NCBI RefSeq assembly: GCF_007923265.1
Contig: NZ_VOJA01000001.1
Coordinates: 62,001-126,000, forward strand
Reading direction: 5' to 3'
From: Francisella salimarina
GTDB lineage: Bacteria > Pseudomonadota > Gammaproteobacteria > Francisellales > Francisellaceae
Length of the DNA stretch: 64,000 nt
Position 1 is the first letter of the stretch. The number at the start of each line of letters is the position of its first letter. This document shows positions 43,900 through 52,804 of this stretch, piece after piece. The translations under genes and the position numbers were made by a program. The notes under the pieces were generated by a model. It did no database searches and had not been told where the DNA came from. It saw nothing but the letters and a program-made list of their open reading frames with translations.

Positions 43900-44415
43900 C
43901 TAAAAGACTTTCCTAAACTCTTCGGCATAATAAACCTTCTGACCTTTTAACTGATCCAATTTATTCGATAAATCTAACACCATAAAAACATCTTCGGGCA
44001 CATCATATTCACACTTTATTTTATATGTTATAGTAGGCTTAAAACCAAATTTTGGATAATAACTAGGGTGCCCTAAAACAAATATTGCATCAATACTATT
44101 TACTCTAGCCTCTTTTATCATCATTTCTATAAGCTTAGTACCTATCCCCTTATGTTGATATTCAGGTGCGACAGACATTGGAGCCAATCCATATATTTTT
44201 AGATTAGTAGATTTTTCCGTTGTCATTTTTGAAAGAATTGCTTGACCTATTATATTGCCGTTATCAGTCTCAGCAACTAAAGATATTAGACTTTGATGGT
44301 CAGTATGTAAAAGTCTAACTAATCTCTCTTCATCTTTGGTATCAAATGCTTCAGATATTAGGTTATATATCTGTTCTTGATCCTTTAAAGTTTCATATCT
44401 TATTTTTACGTGCAT
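43900..44415 (-). CDS. GNAT-family N-acetyltransferase
   Basis: The 171-residue protein has the GNAT acetyl-CoA loop in LAPMSVAPEYQHKGIGTKLIEMMIKEA (Q/R-x-x-G-x-G/A, here QHKGIG), followed by VLGHPSYYPKFGFKP, a pattern typical of YhbS-like N-acetyltransferases. The substrate is unknown. It follows the gene at 44419 by three bases, making it the third gene in the trmB operon. Confidence 0.8.
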   Translation of the reverse strand: MHVKIRYETLKDQEQIYNLISEAFDTKDEERLVRLLHTDHQSLISLVAETDNGNIIGQAILSKMTTEKSTNLKIYGLAPMSVAPEYQHKGIGTKLIEMMIKEARVNSIDAIFVLGHPSYYPKFGFKPTITYKIKCEYDVPEDVFMVLDLSNKLDQLKGQKVYYAEEFRKVF

Positions 44416-44418
44416 ACC

Positions 44419-45135
44419 CTAATCTCCAATAACTAGATCACGCGTTGAACGAATTTCTAAATTTAGAAATTTACCAGATTTTTTAAACTTACCAAATACT
44501 GCAAACTTTGCTCTCTTACCTTTATCAAAATCAAGATACTTAATCTGACTAGGTACCACAAATATTGAAAACCTAGAGTCTTGATCTGCCTTAAAAAACA
44601 ATTTTTTACTTTCTCCAATATCAGATAATGTAATCCCCGCGATACCATAGATCAAGCAGTGTTTGTTGTTAAGTACATTAGTATCGATAGAATCTAAATC
44701 AAGGATATTAATAGTTAAAATATCTTGTCTTGAATACTCTCTAATACGATTTTCCGTAAGTTGCTGCTTCTTTTGTGGCATCAGATTAAGCTCTTCTTCT
44801 TTGTTAAGCTTGCCATCATTCTCTAGTTTAGTAACAAGATTTATACATTTTTCTAAATTCTTATTTACTAAAAAATTCAACTTACTCATGTCTTTTTTTG
44901 AATCACTTAAAACTAATTCTTTAATTTTTTCATCTTGAATTGGCTTAGCAACCCTCGGACAGAGCTCATCATGTTTTTGGTCTGCCACAAAAGCAAAGTA
45001 TAGTTCTTGATCAGCTTTACGTACTATTTTTAGTTTAGCTTTGCCACAATCTGGACAAAAAATATTATCAAAATGGAGTTTGCTGTTATACTCACTAGCT
45101 TTTATGAACCCTCTTTTATATCTAGCTGTTTTCAC
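44419..45135 (-). CDS. hypothetical protein with N-terminal zinc-finger-like motif, 238 aa
   Basis: I do not recognise the family. Residues 27-59 hold Cys27-x2-Cys30 and His55-x3-Cys59 (FCPDCGKAK ... HDELCPR), suggesting a zinc-binding site. The middle has a charged helical stretch, and the C-terminal 100 residues alternate in strands (HCLIYGIAGITLSD ... FSIFVVPSQIKYLDFDKGKRAKFAVFGKFKKSGKFLNLEIRS), possibly an OB-like fold. It is cotranscribed with trmB (9-base gap). A nucleic-acid-binding role is possible. Confidence 0.7.
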   Translation of the reverse strand: MKTARYKRGFIKASEYNSKLHFDNIFCPDCGKAKLKIVRKADQELYFAFVADQKHDELCPRVAKPIQDEKIKELVLSDSKKDMSKLNFLVNKNLEKCINLVTKLENDGKLNKEEELNLMPQKKQQLTENRIREYSRQDILTINILDLDSIDTNVLNNKHCLIYGIAGITLSDIGESKKLFFKADQDSRFSIFVVPSQIKYLDFDKGKRAKFAVFGKFKKSGKFLNLEIRSTRDLVIGD

Positions 45136-45144
45136 TTTTTATCC

Positions 45145-45834
45145 CTAAATCTTTTCAAAAAGAATATCTGATATTGGATGATCGAGGTTCTGACCTCGCT
45201 TTTCAAATTTTGTCAAAGGTCGCCATTCTGGTCGCGGTGCGAATCCATCATATAGATTTTTGTATTTATCATCATTTTCAAGAAGTTCTAAAACTTCCTC
45301 TGCGTATGGTAACCAATCACTAGCATAGTGAAACACACCACCTGTTTTGAGTTTTTTAGCAAATAAATCAACATTTGATTGATTCACTAATCTTCGTTTA
45401 TTATGCTTTTTCTTATGCCATGGATCTGGAAAATATATCTGCATTCCTGACAAAGAATCATCAGATATCATATTTTCTAATATTTCTACAGCATCATGAC
45501 TCATAACTAAAAGATTAGATATATTTTGATGCTCAATTTCATAGAGAATATTACCAACTCCTGCTTTGTGAACTTCAATCCCTAAATAATTTTTTTTAGG
45601 ATTTTCTAGAGCCATTTGCACCAATGATCCACCCATTCCAAAACCTATCTCTAATACTACATCATTAGAATTTTTAAAGATTTCAGAGAAGTCTAAACTT
45701 TTATTTTGATCATATTCAACCATATATTTAGATGTATAATCATCAAGTGCTTGTTGCTGCTTTTTTGTCACTCTGCCAGCTCTTTGGACATAACTTTTTA
45801 TCTGGCGTAAATTTTCTTTAGAATTATCACTCAT
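45145..45834 (-). CDS. trmB: tRNA (guanine-N7)-methyltransferase
   Basis: The 229-residue protein has the SAM motif [17 protein letters not shown] (about 65), the family signature [17 protein letters not shown] (about 150-165) and a C-terminal [14 protein letters not shown]. It forms m7G46 in tRNA (EC 2.1.1.33). It is the first gene of the trmB-unknown-GNAT operon and is divergent from a LysE exporter. Confidence 0.93.
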   Translation of the reverse strand: MSDNSKENLRQIKSYVQRAGRVTKKQQQALDDYTSKYMVEYDQNKSLDFSEIFKNSNDVVLEIGFGMGGSLVQMALENPKKNYLGIEVHKAGVGNILYEIEHQNISNLLVMSHDAVEILENMISDDSLSGMQIYFPDPWHKKKHNKRRLVNQSNVDLFAKKLKTGGVFHYASDWLPYAEEVLELLENDDKYKNLYDGFAPRPEWRPLTKFEKRGQNLDHPISDILFEKI

Positions 45835-45903
45835 TTTTCTAGATTTATTGCAATTTTATTACTACTATTCTATCGCAAGTAAAACAAAAATAAGAGTATA
45901 ACT

Positions 45904-46539
45904 GTGCTAATCTTTTTAACAATTCTAGCTTTACAAGTAAGTTGTCTTGTATTACCTGGTCCTGACTTCTTTGTAACTATAAGCAACTCTATCAAATTTG
46001 GACATAGATCAGGAATATATACCGCATTTGGCGTTGCTAGTGGAATTCTTCTAAATACTTTTATAGTCTACTGGTTTGGTTCATTCCTCCTTTATAAACA
46101 GCCATTACTGTTCAAAGCATTAATACTTCTAGGTGTCATTTATCTTGCGTACATAGCATATAACTTATACAAGAATATTTTTACAAAACAACAATTAAAC
46201 CCTAATGCAAATGAGCATATAAAAAACCTTGATAATTTTGATAAGCCTACTAACATTAAACTTTTCTTAAACGGTGCTTTTACAAATCTTGCTAATGCTA
46301 AGGTACTGGTTTTCTTTAGCTCGATGCTTAGTTTAGTCGCTCAACTTCCAAGCTTTGGCAAAATTGCTGTTTGGATTGCTATAGCTCTAAGTACATTTAT
46401 TTGGTTCGCAATTGTTGCTACTTTCTTTGGTAATAATAAACTTAGGCAAGTGTTCTTTAGAAACATCAAAAAAATTGAATTTGTGTCTGCTATTTTTATA
46501 ACTATTTTTGTAGTAATTATATTAATTGAGCTTTTTTAG
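45904..46539 (+). CDS. LysE/RhtB-family exporter (GTG start)
   Basis: The 211-residue protein has six membrane helices and the LysE-family opening [32 protein letters not shown]. The initiation codon at 45904 is GTG, with AAGAG about 10 bases upstream. RhtB/LysE proteins export amino acids such as homoserine, threonine or lysine. Its last 4 bases overlap the convergent nadK stop. Confidence 0.85.
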   Translation: MLIFLTILALQVSCLVLPGPDFFVTISNSIKFGHRSGIYTAFGVASGILLNTFIVYWFGSFLLYKQPLLFKALILLGVIYLAYIAYNLYKNIFTKQQLNPNANEHIKNLDNFDKPTNIKLFLNGAFTNLANAKVLVFFSSMLSLVAQLPSFGKIAVWIAIALSTFIWFAIVATFFGNNKLRQVFFRNIKKIEFVSAIFITIFVVIILIELF

Positions 46540-47432
46540 AATAGAACTTTACTCCAACCTAACTTTTCTCTTAGAGTATCATAGTAATTATAATCTTTAG
46601 TATGCAAGACAGTGACTTTTTTCTGTGCTTTTTGAATAGTTACTTTCTGATGTGATCTTAAAATAGTATCATGTCTACCATCAATGCTTAAAACAGGTTC
46701 TGGATCATTGTAATCTGTTATGTAAATATCTATAACACTTGTATCTGATATAACCAAAGGTCTACTATTTAATGAATGAGAACATACTGGCACCAAAACC
46801 ACACTACTTTGATTAGGATTCAAAATAGGTCCACCGGCTGACATTGCATGTGCTGTTGAGCCTGTTGGTGTAGCAACAATAAGTCCATCACCTCTTTGAT
46901 CAAAAGCATATCGACCATCTATATATACCTTCAAACCAAACATCAACCCCCTACTAGAAGTTATAGCAATTTCATTTAATGCGATAGACGCCTCTAGAGG
47001 TGCACGTAAATTATCATCAACACGACATTTCAGCATACTCATTTTGGTAACTGAACTGTCCCCTTTTAATATAGCATCAAGGTCTCTTCTTAAGGCATTA
47101 TTATCTGCAGCAAGAGTTGTTAAAAAACCAAGCTTACCCTTATTTACACCAATAACAGGAATATTGCTATATAATGCTAAAACCCTAGATGCTTTAAGAA
47201 AATTACCATCTCCACCAACAACGATAGCAACATCACATACCAAAGCTATCTCTTTTAAGCTTGCGGTTGTAATATTTTCCAAGGTGGTATCAGATGCAGT
47301 TTCATCCTCTACTACCACATCTAGATTTTGTTGTTGCAAATAAGCATACAGAATCTCTACTGTTTGACTTACTTCTTCTTTATAATGCTTACCGATAATA
47401 GCAACTCTACTATATTTATAGATCATACTCAT
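46536..47432 (-). CDS. nadK: NAD kinase
   Basis: The 298-residue protein has [10 protein letters not shown] (the GGDG motif, about 75), [14 protein letters not shown], and [21 protein letters not shown] with the NAD-binding segment. It phosphorylates NAD to NADP (EC 2.7.1.23). It is monocistronic here. Confidence 0.93.
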   Translation of the reverse strand: MSMIYKYSRVAIIGKHYKEEVSQTVEILYAYLQQQNLDVVVEDETASDTTLENITTASLKEIALVCDVAIVVGGDGNFLKASRVLALYSNIPVIGVNKGKLGFLTTLAADNNALRRDLDAILKGDSSVTKMSMLKCRVDDNLRAPLEASIALNEIAITSSRGLMFGLKVYIDGRYAFDQRGDGLIVATPTGSTAHAMSAGGPILNPNQSSVVLVPVCSHSLNSRPLVISDTSVIDIYITDYNDPEPVLSIDGRHDTILRSHQKVTIQKAQKKVTVLHTKDYNYYDTLREKLGWSKVLF

Positions 47433-47608
47433 ATATTTAAACTGACATTAACTGTGATTATACCAAAATACTTACTAGCACCGAAAATCTTTAACCCAAT
47501 ATTTATAATACTAATAGGTTAACGTACAATAGCCATCAAATATAAGTTGCTCAAATCTGTTAATATATTTAAAATAAAGTATAAGATTAGTAAATTTCGA
47601 TTGAACAG

Positions 47609-48553
47609 ATGGACAAAGTGAATAAACTTACGAGTATAATTATACCTGTAAAAGATGAATCAGAAGGTATTGATCACCTTTTTAATAGATTAATGCCAAT
47701 TTTAAATCAACTGCCGACTAATTATGAACTAGTATTTATAAATGATGGAAGTAATGATAACACCTTAGAGCTTCTTCTAGAAAAACAAAAAAGCATTCCA
47801 GAAATTGCTATCGTTGATTTATCCCGTAACTTTGGTAAAGAAGCTGCATTATTCGCCGGTTTTGCCAACTGTAAAGGTGATGCTGCTATTTCTATTGATG
47901 CAGATCTACAAGATCCACCTGAGCTTATTCTAGAGATGGTTGAGCACTGGCTAAATGGCTATGAGGTTGTAACTGCCGTTAGAGAAAATCGTGATACAGA
48001 TACTTCAACCAAGAAACACACTGCTGGACTTTTCTATACAGTCATGAACAAGATCAGTGAAACTAAACTTACTCCTAACGCCGGAGACTACAGGTTATTG
48101 AATAGAGCAGCAATTAATGCTTTTCTTGAGCTAAAGGAGAAGGTACGTTTTAACAAAGGTCTTCTTACATGGATAGGCTTCAAGGAAAAAATTGTCTACC
48201 ATGCTAGAGAAGAAAGAGTTGCTGGACAGACTAAATGGAACTACTGGAAACTATTTAAGTTCTCTATAGATGGTATTACAAGCTTCAGCCGTGCACCATT
48301 AGAAATATGGTCTTATATTGGTGTTTTTGTTGCTTTTATGAGTTTTGTATATGGCTCTATAATAATCATTAAATCATTAGTATTCGGAGCCGATGTACCA
48401 GGCTACCCTTCATTAGTGACATTTATTTTATTCTTTAGTGGATTACAGATGATTGGTATAGGAATGTTAGGAAGTTATATTGGCAGAATATTTATAGAAA
48501 CAAAACATCGACCTTTATATATAGTGCGTGAAGTGCACAGATCTGAAAAATAA
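47609..48553 (+). CDS. GT2 polyprenol-phosphate glycosyltransferase (DPM/ArnC/FlmF-like)
   Basis: The 314-residue protein has a GT-A domain: IIPVKDESEGIDHLF, FINDGSNDNT, DLSRNFGKEAALFAGF, and the DxD region SIDADLQDPPE. Two membrane helices at the C-terminus (about 230-255 and 265-295) end in a basic tail. This is the layout of dolichol/undecaprenyl-phosphate sugar transferases. Francisella has two such enzymes, FlmF1 and FlmF2, involved in lipid A and glycan modification; I cannot tell which this is. Confidence 0.8.
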   Translation: MDKVNKLTSIIIPVKDESEGIDHLFNRLMPILNQLPTNYELVFINDGSNDNTLELLLEKQKSIPEIAIVDLSRNFGKEAALFAGFANCKGDAAISIDADLQDPPELILEMVEHWLNGYEVVTAVRENRDTDTSTKKHTAGLFYTVMNKISETKLTPNAGDYRLLNRAAINAFLELKEKVRFNKGLLTWIGFKEKIVYHAREERVAGQTKWNYWKLFKFSIDGITSFSRAPLEIWSYIGVFVAFMSFVYGSIIIIKSLVFGADVPGYPSLVTFILFFSGLQMIGIGMLGSYIGRIFIETKHRPLYIVREVHRSEK

Positions 48554-48559
48554 TTTCTT

Positions 48560-49339
48560 TTAAGCTTTTAATCTAATACCTTTATCTAACAAATACCAAC
48601 AAGCATAATACAAAATAAATGTAAAAATCACTATTGCTCCAAATGCATAATATGGATTAACTGTAGAAACTCCCAGAAATCCAAATCTCACAAAATCAAC
48701 TATATAAAATAATGGGTTACATGATGAGATGAAGTGCCAAAATCCTGTAAGATTGTTTATGTTATAGAACACTCCTCCTAGATATATTAGTGGAGTCAGG
48801 ATAAATGTAGGGAATATCGTAGTATCATCAAACTTTTGTGAAAATATTGCATTTATCAGTCCACCAAGTGAAAATAATGCTCCACAAAAAACAAACCCAG
48901 CCAAGACAAGAGGTAAATTATGTATAGCACTGAAACCACCTAACAAGAATGCTGCAATACTAACAAATATACCAACCAAAAAGCCTCTAAAAATTCCACC
49001 AGAGATATATCCAAGTACAATAACATGATTACTAACAGGTGATACTAATAGTTCTTCTATAGCTTTACTAAAGCGAATTCCAAAAAAAGAACTTACTACA
49101 TTACCGTAAGAGTTCTGAATCACTGCCATTATTATCAAGCCAGGTGTAATATACTGCATATAAGTAATACCATCATCCATCATACCTATACGTGAGCCTA
49201 CAACCTTACCAAATATTAAAAAATATAAAATTATCGTTATAACTGATGGTAGTAATGTTTGTGGCCAAATTCTAAAAACTCTTTTACACTCACGATCCAA
49301 AATTGTGATATATGTTATCCAAAAATCTCTTAAACTCAT
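48560..49339 (-). CDS. yadH: ABC-2 type permease (YadH-like)
   Basis: The 259-residue protein has six membrane helices and the ABC-2 signature LIYLGGVFYNINNLTGFWHFISSCNPLFYIVDFVRFGFLG near the C-terminus. It pairs with the ATPase 8 bases upstream. YadGH-type exporters are of unknown substrate. The N-terminus is short and cytoplasmic. Confidence 0.85.
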   Translation of the reverse strand: MSLRDFWITYITILDRECKRVFRIWPQTLLPSVITIILYFLIFGKVVGSRIGMMDDGITYMQYITPGLIIMAVIQNSYGNVVSSFFGIRFSKAIEELLVSPVSNHVIVLGYISGGIFRGFLVGIFVSIAAFLLGGFSAIHNLPLVLAGFVFCGALFSLGGLINAIFSQKFDDTTIFPTFILTPLIYLGGVFYNINNLTGFWHFISSCNPLFYIVDFVRFGFLGVSTVNPYYAFGAIVIFTFILYYACWYLLDKGIRLKA

Positions 49340-49347
49340 AAATTCAC

Positions 49348-50271
49348 CTACTTATTTCTTGCTACTTCTATAAATAGCTTCTCTAATTTTGCTTCTTTTG
49401 ATCGCACATCTAAAACATCTAAACTATATTTGCTCGTTAATTCTGCAAATATATTATTAAGTACAACCCCCTTAGTAACTTCAACTTCAATTGTATAATC
49501 ATCTATTCGCTTGACTTCACCAAGATCTAGTTTCAAATCATGCTGACACTTTTCTTTAAGATCAAAAATATAAGTATGCTTATCGGCTGACTTTAAAAAA
49601 GTCTTCATATCAGTATTAACACATAATTTACCTTTATGAATTAGTGCTATATGTTTACACATTGACTCAGCTTCTTCTAAATAATGTGTTGTAAGGATAA
49701 TTGTCAAACCTTCTTTGTGAAACTCTGAAATCATCTCCCACAGCGAATTTCTAAGCTCGACATCAACACCAGCCGTTGGCTCATCAAGTATAAGAAGCTT
49801 AGGTTTATGTATAAGAGCTCGAACAACCATTAATCTTCTTTTCATGCCTCCAGATAGAAATCTGACTTGAGTATTTCTTTTCTCATAAAGGTCTACTTTC
49901 TTTAAGAGCTCTTCTGCATAAGGAATCGCTTCTTTTTTAGAGATGCCAAAAAAGCCTGCTTGGGTAACAAGGATATCCATTGGCTTCTCAAAGATATTTA
50001 GATTAATCTCTTGAGCCATTACACCTAGATGCTTTCTCGCTTGGATATAATCCTTATCAATATCATATCCAAAAATTTTTATTTGCCCAGAAGTTTTGTT
50101 TACAAGTGATGATATCATCCCTAGAGTTGTTGATTTACCAGCACCGTTAGGTCCTAAAAGAGCAAAAAAATCTCCTTTTTTCACCTCAAAACTAATATCA
50201 TCAACCGCCTTTAAGCCACCCTTATAAACTTTGGTAAGATTTTTTATTTCTAATGCGTTTTGACTATCCAT
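49348..50271 (-). CDS. yadG: ABC transporter ATP-binding protein (YadG-like)
   Basis: The 307-residue protein has Walker A GPNGAGKST (about 38-46), signature LSGGMKRR, and Walker B LLILDEPTAGVD followed by TTHYLEEAE. A C-terminal extension of 70 residues is typical of the YadG/DRA family. It is the first gene of the exporter operon, transcribed from an extended -10 promoter at 50303. Confidence 0.88.
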   Translation of the reverse strand: MDSQNALEIKNLTKVYKGGLKAVDDISFEVKKGDFFALLGPNGAGKSTTLGMISSLVNKTSGQIKIFGYDIDKDYIQARKHLGVMAQEINLNIFEKPMDILVTQAGFFGISKKEAIPYAEELLKKVDLYEKRNTQVRFLSGGMKRRLMVVRALIHKPKLLILDEPTAGVDVELRNSLWEMISEFHKEGLTIILTTHYLEEAESMCKHIALIHKGKLCVNTDMKTFLKSADKHTYIFDLKEKCQHDLKLDLGEVKRIDDYTIEVEVTKGVVLNNIFAELTSKYSLDVLDVRSKEAKLEKLFIEVARNK

Positions 50272-50302
50272 AATAATTAATTATTTAGAAAAATATCTGA
50301 AT

Positions 50303-50311
50303 ATTATAGCA
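50303..50311 (-). promoter_or_regulatory. extended -10 promoter element of yadGH
   Basis: On the minus strand TGCTATAAT is a perfect extended -10 (TGnTATAAT), 31 bases before the ATPase start codon. It lies between short inverted copies of TCTGAA and TTCAGA, which may form an operator. Confidence 0.55.
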
Positions 50312-50363
50312 CTTCAGAATTTTTTTTTTGGAAACTTATAAGACAAACTCTAGAAATAAAAAA

Positions 50364-50825
50364 TTATAATTTTCTCAGCTTAATAATAGCGTTTTCATCC
50401 GCATAATCAGGTCTACTGCCATCTAAACCTTGAGCTAAAAGGTAATAATCGTTAACTGGCGTATTGGTACAGTTACCATCCATATCGCACTTAGAACTCT
50501 CATTTGTCTCATCAATTATTAAAGATGTAGATGCCGAAGCATACCAAGGATTATTCATCTTAATCACCGCCACTTCTCTATCTTCATTTACTGAAATCAC
50601 AGGGAAAGTAGCTTGACCCGAACCATCACATGATACTACTACTTTTTGCTTACTAGAGATACTTAGAACCTTACAGTTTGGATCTATTGACGAAGCATTA
50701 CCAAAGTATAATTCATCAGCAAGACCATCACTGACTTGCACTTCGAAATTTGCAGCCGCACATCCTAGAAATGGTACAAATAATATACTAGCTACAGCCA
50801 CTTTCTTTAGAATATTTTTTCTCAT
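50364..50825 (-). CDS. exported hypothetical protein, 153 aa
   Basis: It has an N-terminal signal (MRKNILKKVAVASILFVPFLGCAAA-NF). The FLGC at residues 19-22 is a weak lipobox; cleavage after AAA by signal peptidase I is equally possible. The mature domain of 125 residues is strand-rich and has four more cysteines, two in NCKV and VSCDGSG and two in SKCDMDGNCTN, suggesting two disulfides. I do not recognise the family. Confidence 0.65.
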   Translation of the reverse strand: MRKNILKKVAVASILFVPFLGCAAANFEVQVSDGLADELYFGNASSIDPNCKVLSISSKQKVVVSCDGSGQATFPVISVNEDREVAVIKMNNPWYASASTSLIIDETNESSKCDMDGNCTNTPVNDYYLLAQGLDGSRPDYADENAIIKLRKL

Positions 50826-50980
50826 TAATAACTCCTTTATATTTTATATTAAATTTAAACACTTAAACAATTAAGCATATTAATCATATATTATAATTTA
50901 ATATTAATCATTTAATAGGTGTTTTTTGAAGTTCCTGAAATAAATAATAGAGATATTACAAACCATTAATGTGAAAAATT

Positions 50981-51742
50981 CTAAAATAGCATCATCAATA
51001 TACTAAAACCAACAACTACTATAAATATTGGTCGCACTAATTTTGAACCTTTAAGTATAACCATTCTCGAACCAACAATCCCACCAAAGAAACTACCAAC
51101 AGCCATTAACAATCCAAATGCTATATTTACCTGACCAGATAAAGCAAATACAGCTAAAGAAAATAGATTACTTTTTAGATTAAGAACTTTCGCGTATCCT
51201 GATGCCTGTAAAAATGTATAACCAAGAAAATAAACTATAGCGATAATCCAAAAATTACCTGTTCCGGGACCAAAAAAGCCATCATAAGCACCCAGTATAA
51301 AACCAAATATTGTAAAAAAAGTCACCTCTGACATTCTTTTTTTACCTTGATTAACACCTAAGTTTTTATTCAAAATACTAAAGATAAAAACAACTATCAA
51401 AAGAATCGGAACCAAAGTATTCATAAAATCATTATGAATAACCAAGGTTAATATAGTGCCCAAACAAGCACCAATAAATCCTGCAATAAGTCCTCTTAGA
51501 ACTGTTTTGATGTTAATCAAACCACTTTTATAATATTTCAACACCGCCATGGCTGTACCAATACTAGCTTGAAACTTATTTGTACCTAGTACTGTTACAA
51601 TTGGCAAACCTGTCATACTTAGAGCTGGTATACTTATCAACCCCCCACCTCCAGCTATAGCATCAATGAAACTTGCCAAAAAACCCATAGATACAACAAA
51701 TAGACATAAAATATAAAAATGCTCGGAAAAAAATTCAACCAT
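50981..51742 (-). CDS. TSUP/TauE-family permease (YfcA-like)
   Basis: The 253-residue protein has about seven or eight membrane segments, the N-terminal AIAGGGGLISIPAL motif and the second-half GFILGAYDGFFGPGTGNFWIIA motif, typical of YfcA-type TSUP proteins. It is distinct from the TauE protein at 35585. It is divergent from a TudS-related desulfidase, 123 bases away. Confidence 0.85.
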   Translation of the reverse strand: MVEFFSEHFYILCLFVVSMGFLASFIDAIAGGGGLISIPALSMTGLPIVTVLGTNKFQASIGTAMAVLKYYKSGLINIKTVLRGLIAGFIGACLGTILTLVIHNDFMNTLVPILLIVVFIFSILNKNLGVNQGKKRMSEVTFFTIFGFILGAYDGFFGPGTGNFWIIAIVYFLGYTFLQASGYAKVLNLKSNLFSLAVFALSGQVNIAFGLLMAVGSFFGGIVGSRMVILKGSKLVRPIFIVVVGFSILMMLF

Positions 51743-51865
51743 TTACAAACTATAATCATATAAGATAGACTAACTCAATATTACAATATATTTGGTTGCA
51801 ATACTGCTAAATAAATACAAATTAGACCAACTTACTCTCACAATACTTCTAAGGGGTTAATATCT

Positions 51866-52414
51866 ATGTTTGATACAGATAACAGAAGCAAAAGAATACT
51901 CTTCATGTCACACTGCTTATTAAATCAAAATGTAAAATTAGATCATCTCGCATCTAGACCTGGCGCACTTCCTTTAGTAATGGGAGAAATAATAAATTCT
52001 GGAGTTGGGATTGTACAGATGCCATGTCCAGAGTTATTAGGACTAGGGATTGATAGACAGTGTATTAAAGATACTACTGCTGATGATATTAAGAGTGAAA
52101 AGACAAGAGTTTCAAAACTTATGGCAAATCAAAAACAACTTTGTATAGATTTAGCTAAACACGTCATACTCCAGTTAAAACAGTATAAAACGTATAATTT
52201 TGAAATTGTTGGGATTCTTGGTGTAAATATGTCTCCAACGTGTGGTGTTGAAACTACTTGGGCTGACGACCAAGAAGTAGCCGGTAATGGTATTTTTATC
52301 AAAACATTAAAAGAAGAATTAGCTAAGGAAAATATACAAATTAATTTCACTGGCATAATACCTCCTCAAATAGAGGATTCAGTAAAGCGAGTAAAATCTT
52401 TTCTCAATGAATAA
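51866..52414 (+). CDS. TudS-related putative desulfidase (DUF523-like)
   Basis: The 182-residue protein has the three cysteines expected to hold a [4Fe-4S] cluster: Cys17 (MSHCLLNQN), Cys54 (QMPCPELLG) and Cys126 (SPTCGVE). TudS enzymes remove sulfur from thiouracil using the cluster. This one matches the shorter CD3072-type relatives. A GGGG ribosome binding site precedes the ATG. Divergence from a TSUP permease suggests linkage between desulfurisation and sulfur-anion transport. Confidence 0.8.
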   Translation: MFDTDNRSKRILFMSHCLLNQNVKLDHLASRPGALPLVMGEIINSGVGIVQMPCPELLGLGIDRQCIKDTTADDIKSEKTRVSKLMANQKQLCIDLAKHVILQLKQYKTYNFEIVGILGVNMSPTCGVETTWADDQEVAGNGIFIKTLKEELAKENIQINFTGIIPPQIEDSVKRVKSFLNE

Positions 52415-52421
52415 ATTCACC

Positions 52422-52751
52422 CTATTGTATTAATAAATGTAACGCGAGCCAAACGGTCGGATTTTCTGTATATGTAACCCAATGCTTAGTATTTTTAGGG
52501 ATAAATAAATGCTCTCCTTCATCCAAAATATAATCATTATTATCTAACCTAAGCTTTGCCATACCCTTAAGAACAACAACCCACTCATCATGACTCTGGA
52601 TATACGGTTCATCTATAGGCGTAACCTGTCCATAAGATACAATCTTTTCTATGTGAATACTATTATCTTTAAAGAGATCTATAAAAACCTCTTTTTCAGA
52701 GATTATGGGGTCAATATTATACAAATTAAGTTCATCACTATCTTTTTTCAT
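52422..52751 (-). CDS. cupin-domain protein, 109 aa
   Basis: The protein has cupin motifs: QSHDEWVVVLKGMAKLRLDNNDYILDEGEHLFIPKNTKHWV, with G-x5-H-x-H replaced by S-H-D-E and the second motif P-x4-H-W. The ATG at 52751 is used rather than the TTG codon just before. Cupins of this sort may bind metal, but the role is unknown. It converges with the desulfidase with a 7-base gap. Confidence 0.8.
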   Translation of the reverse strand: MKKDSDELNLYNIDPIISEKEVFIDLFKDNSIHIEKIVSYGQVTPIDEPYIQSHDEWVVVLKGMAKLRLDNNDYILDEGEHLFIPKNTKHWVTYTENPTVWLALHLLIQ

Positions 52752-52804
52752 CAAATTTATATTTATGATCCTAAGTTTTTATATTTTTTATCGACTAAAT
52801 AACC

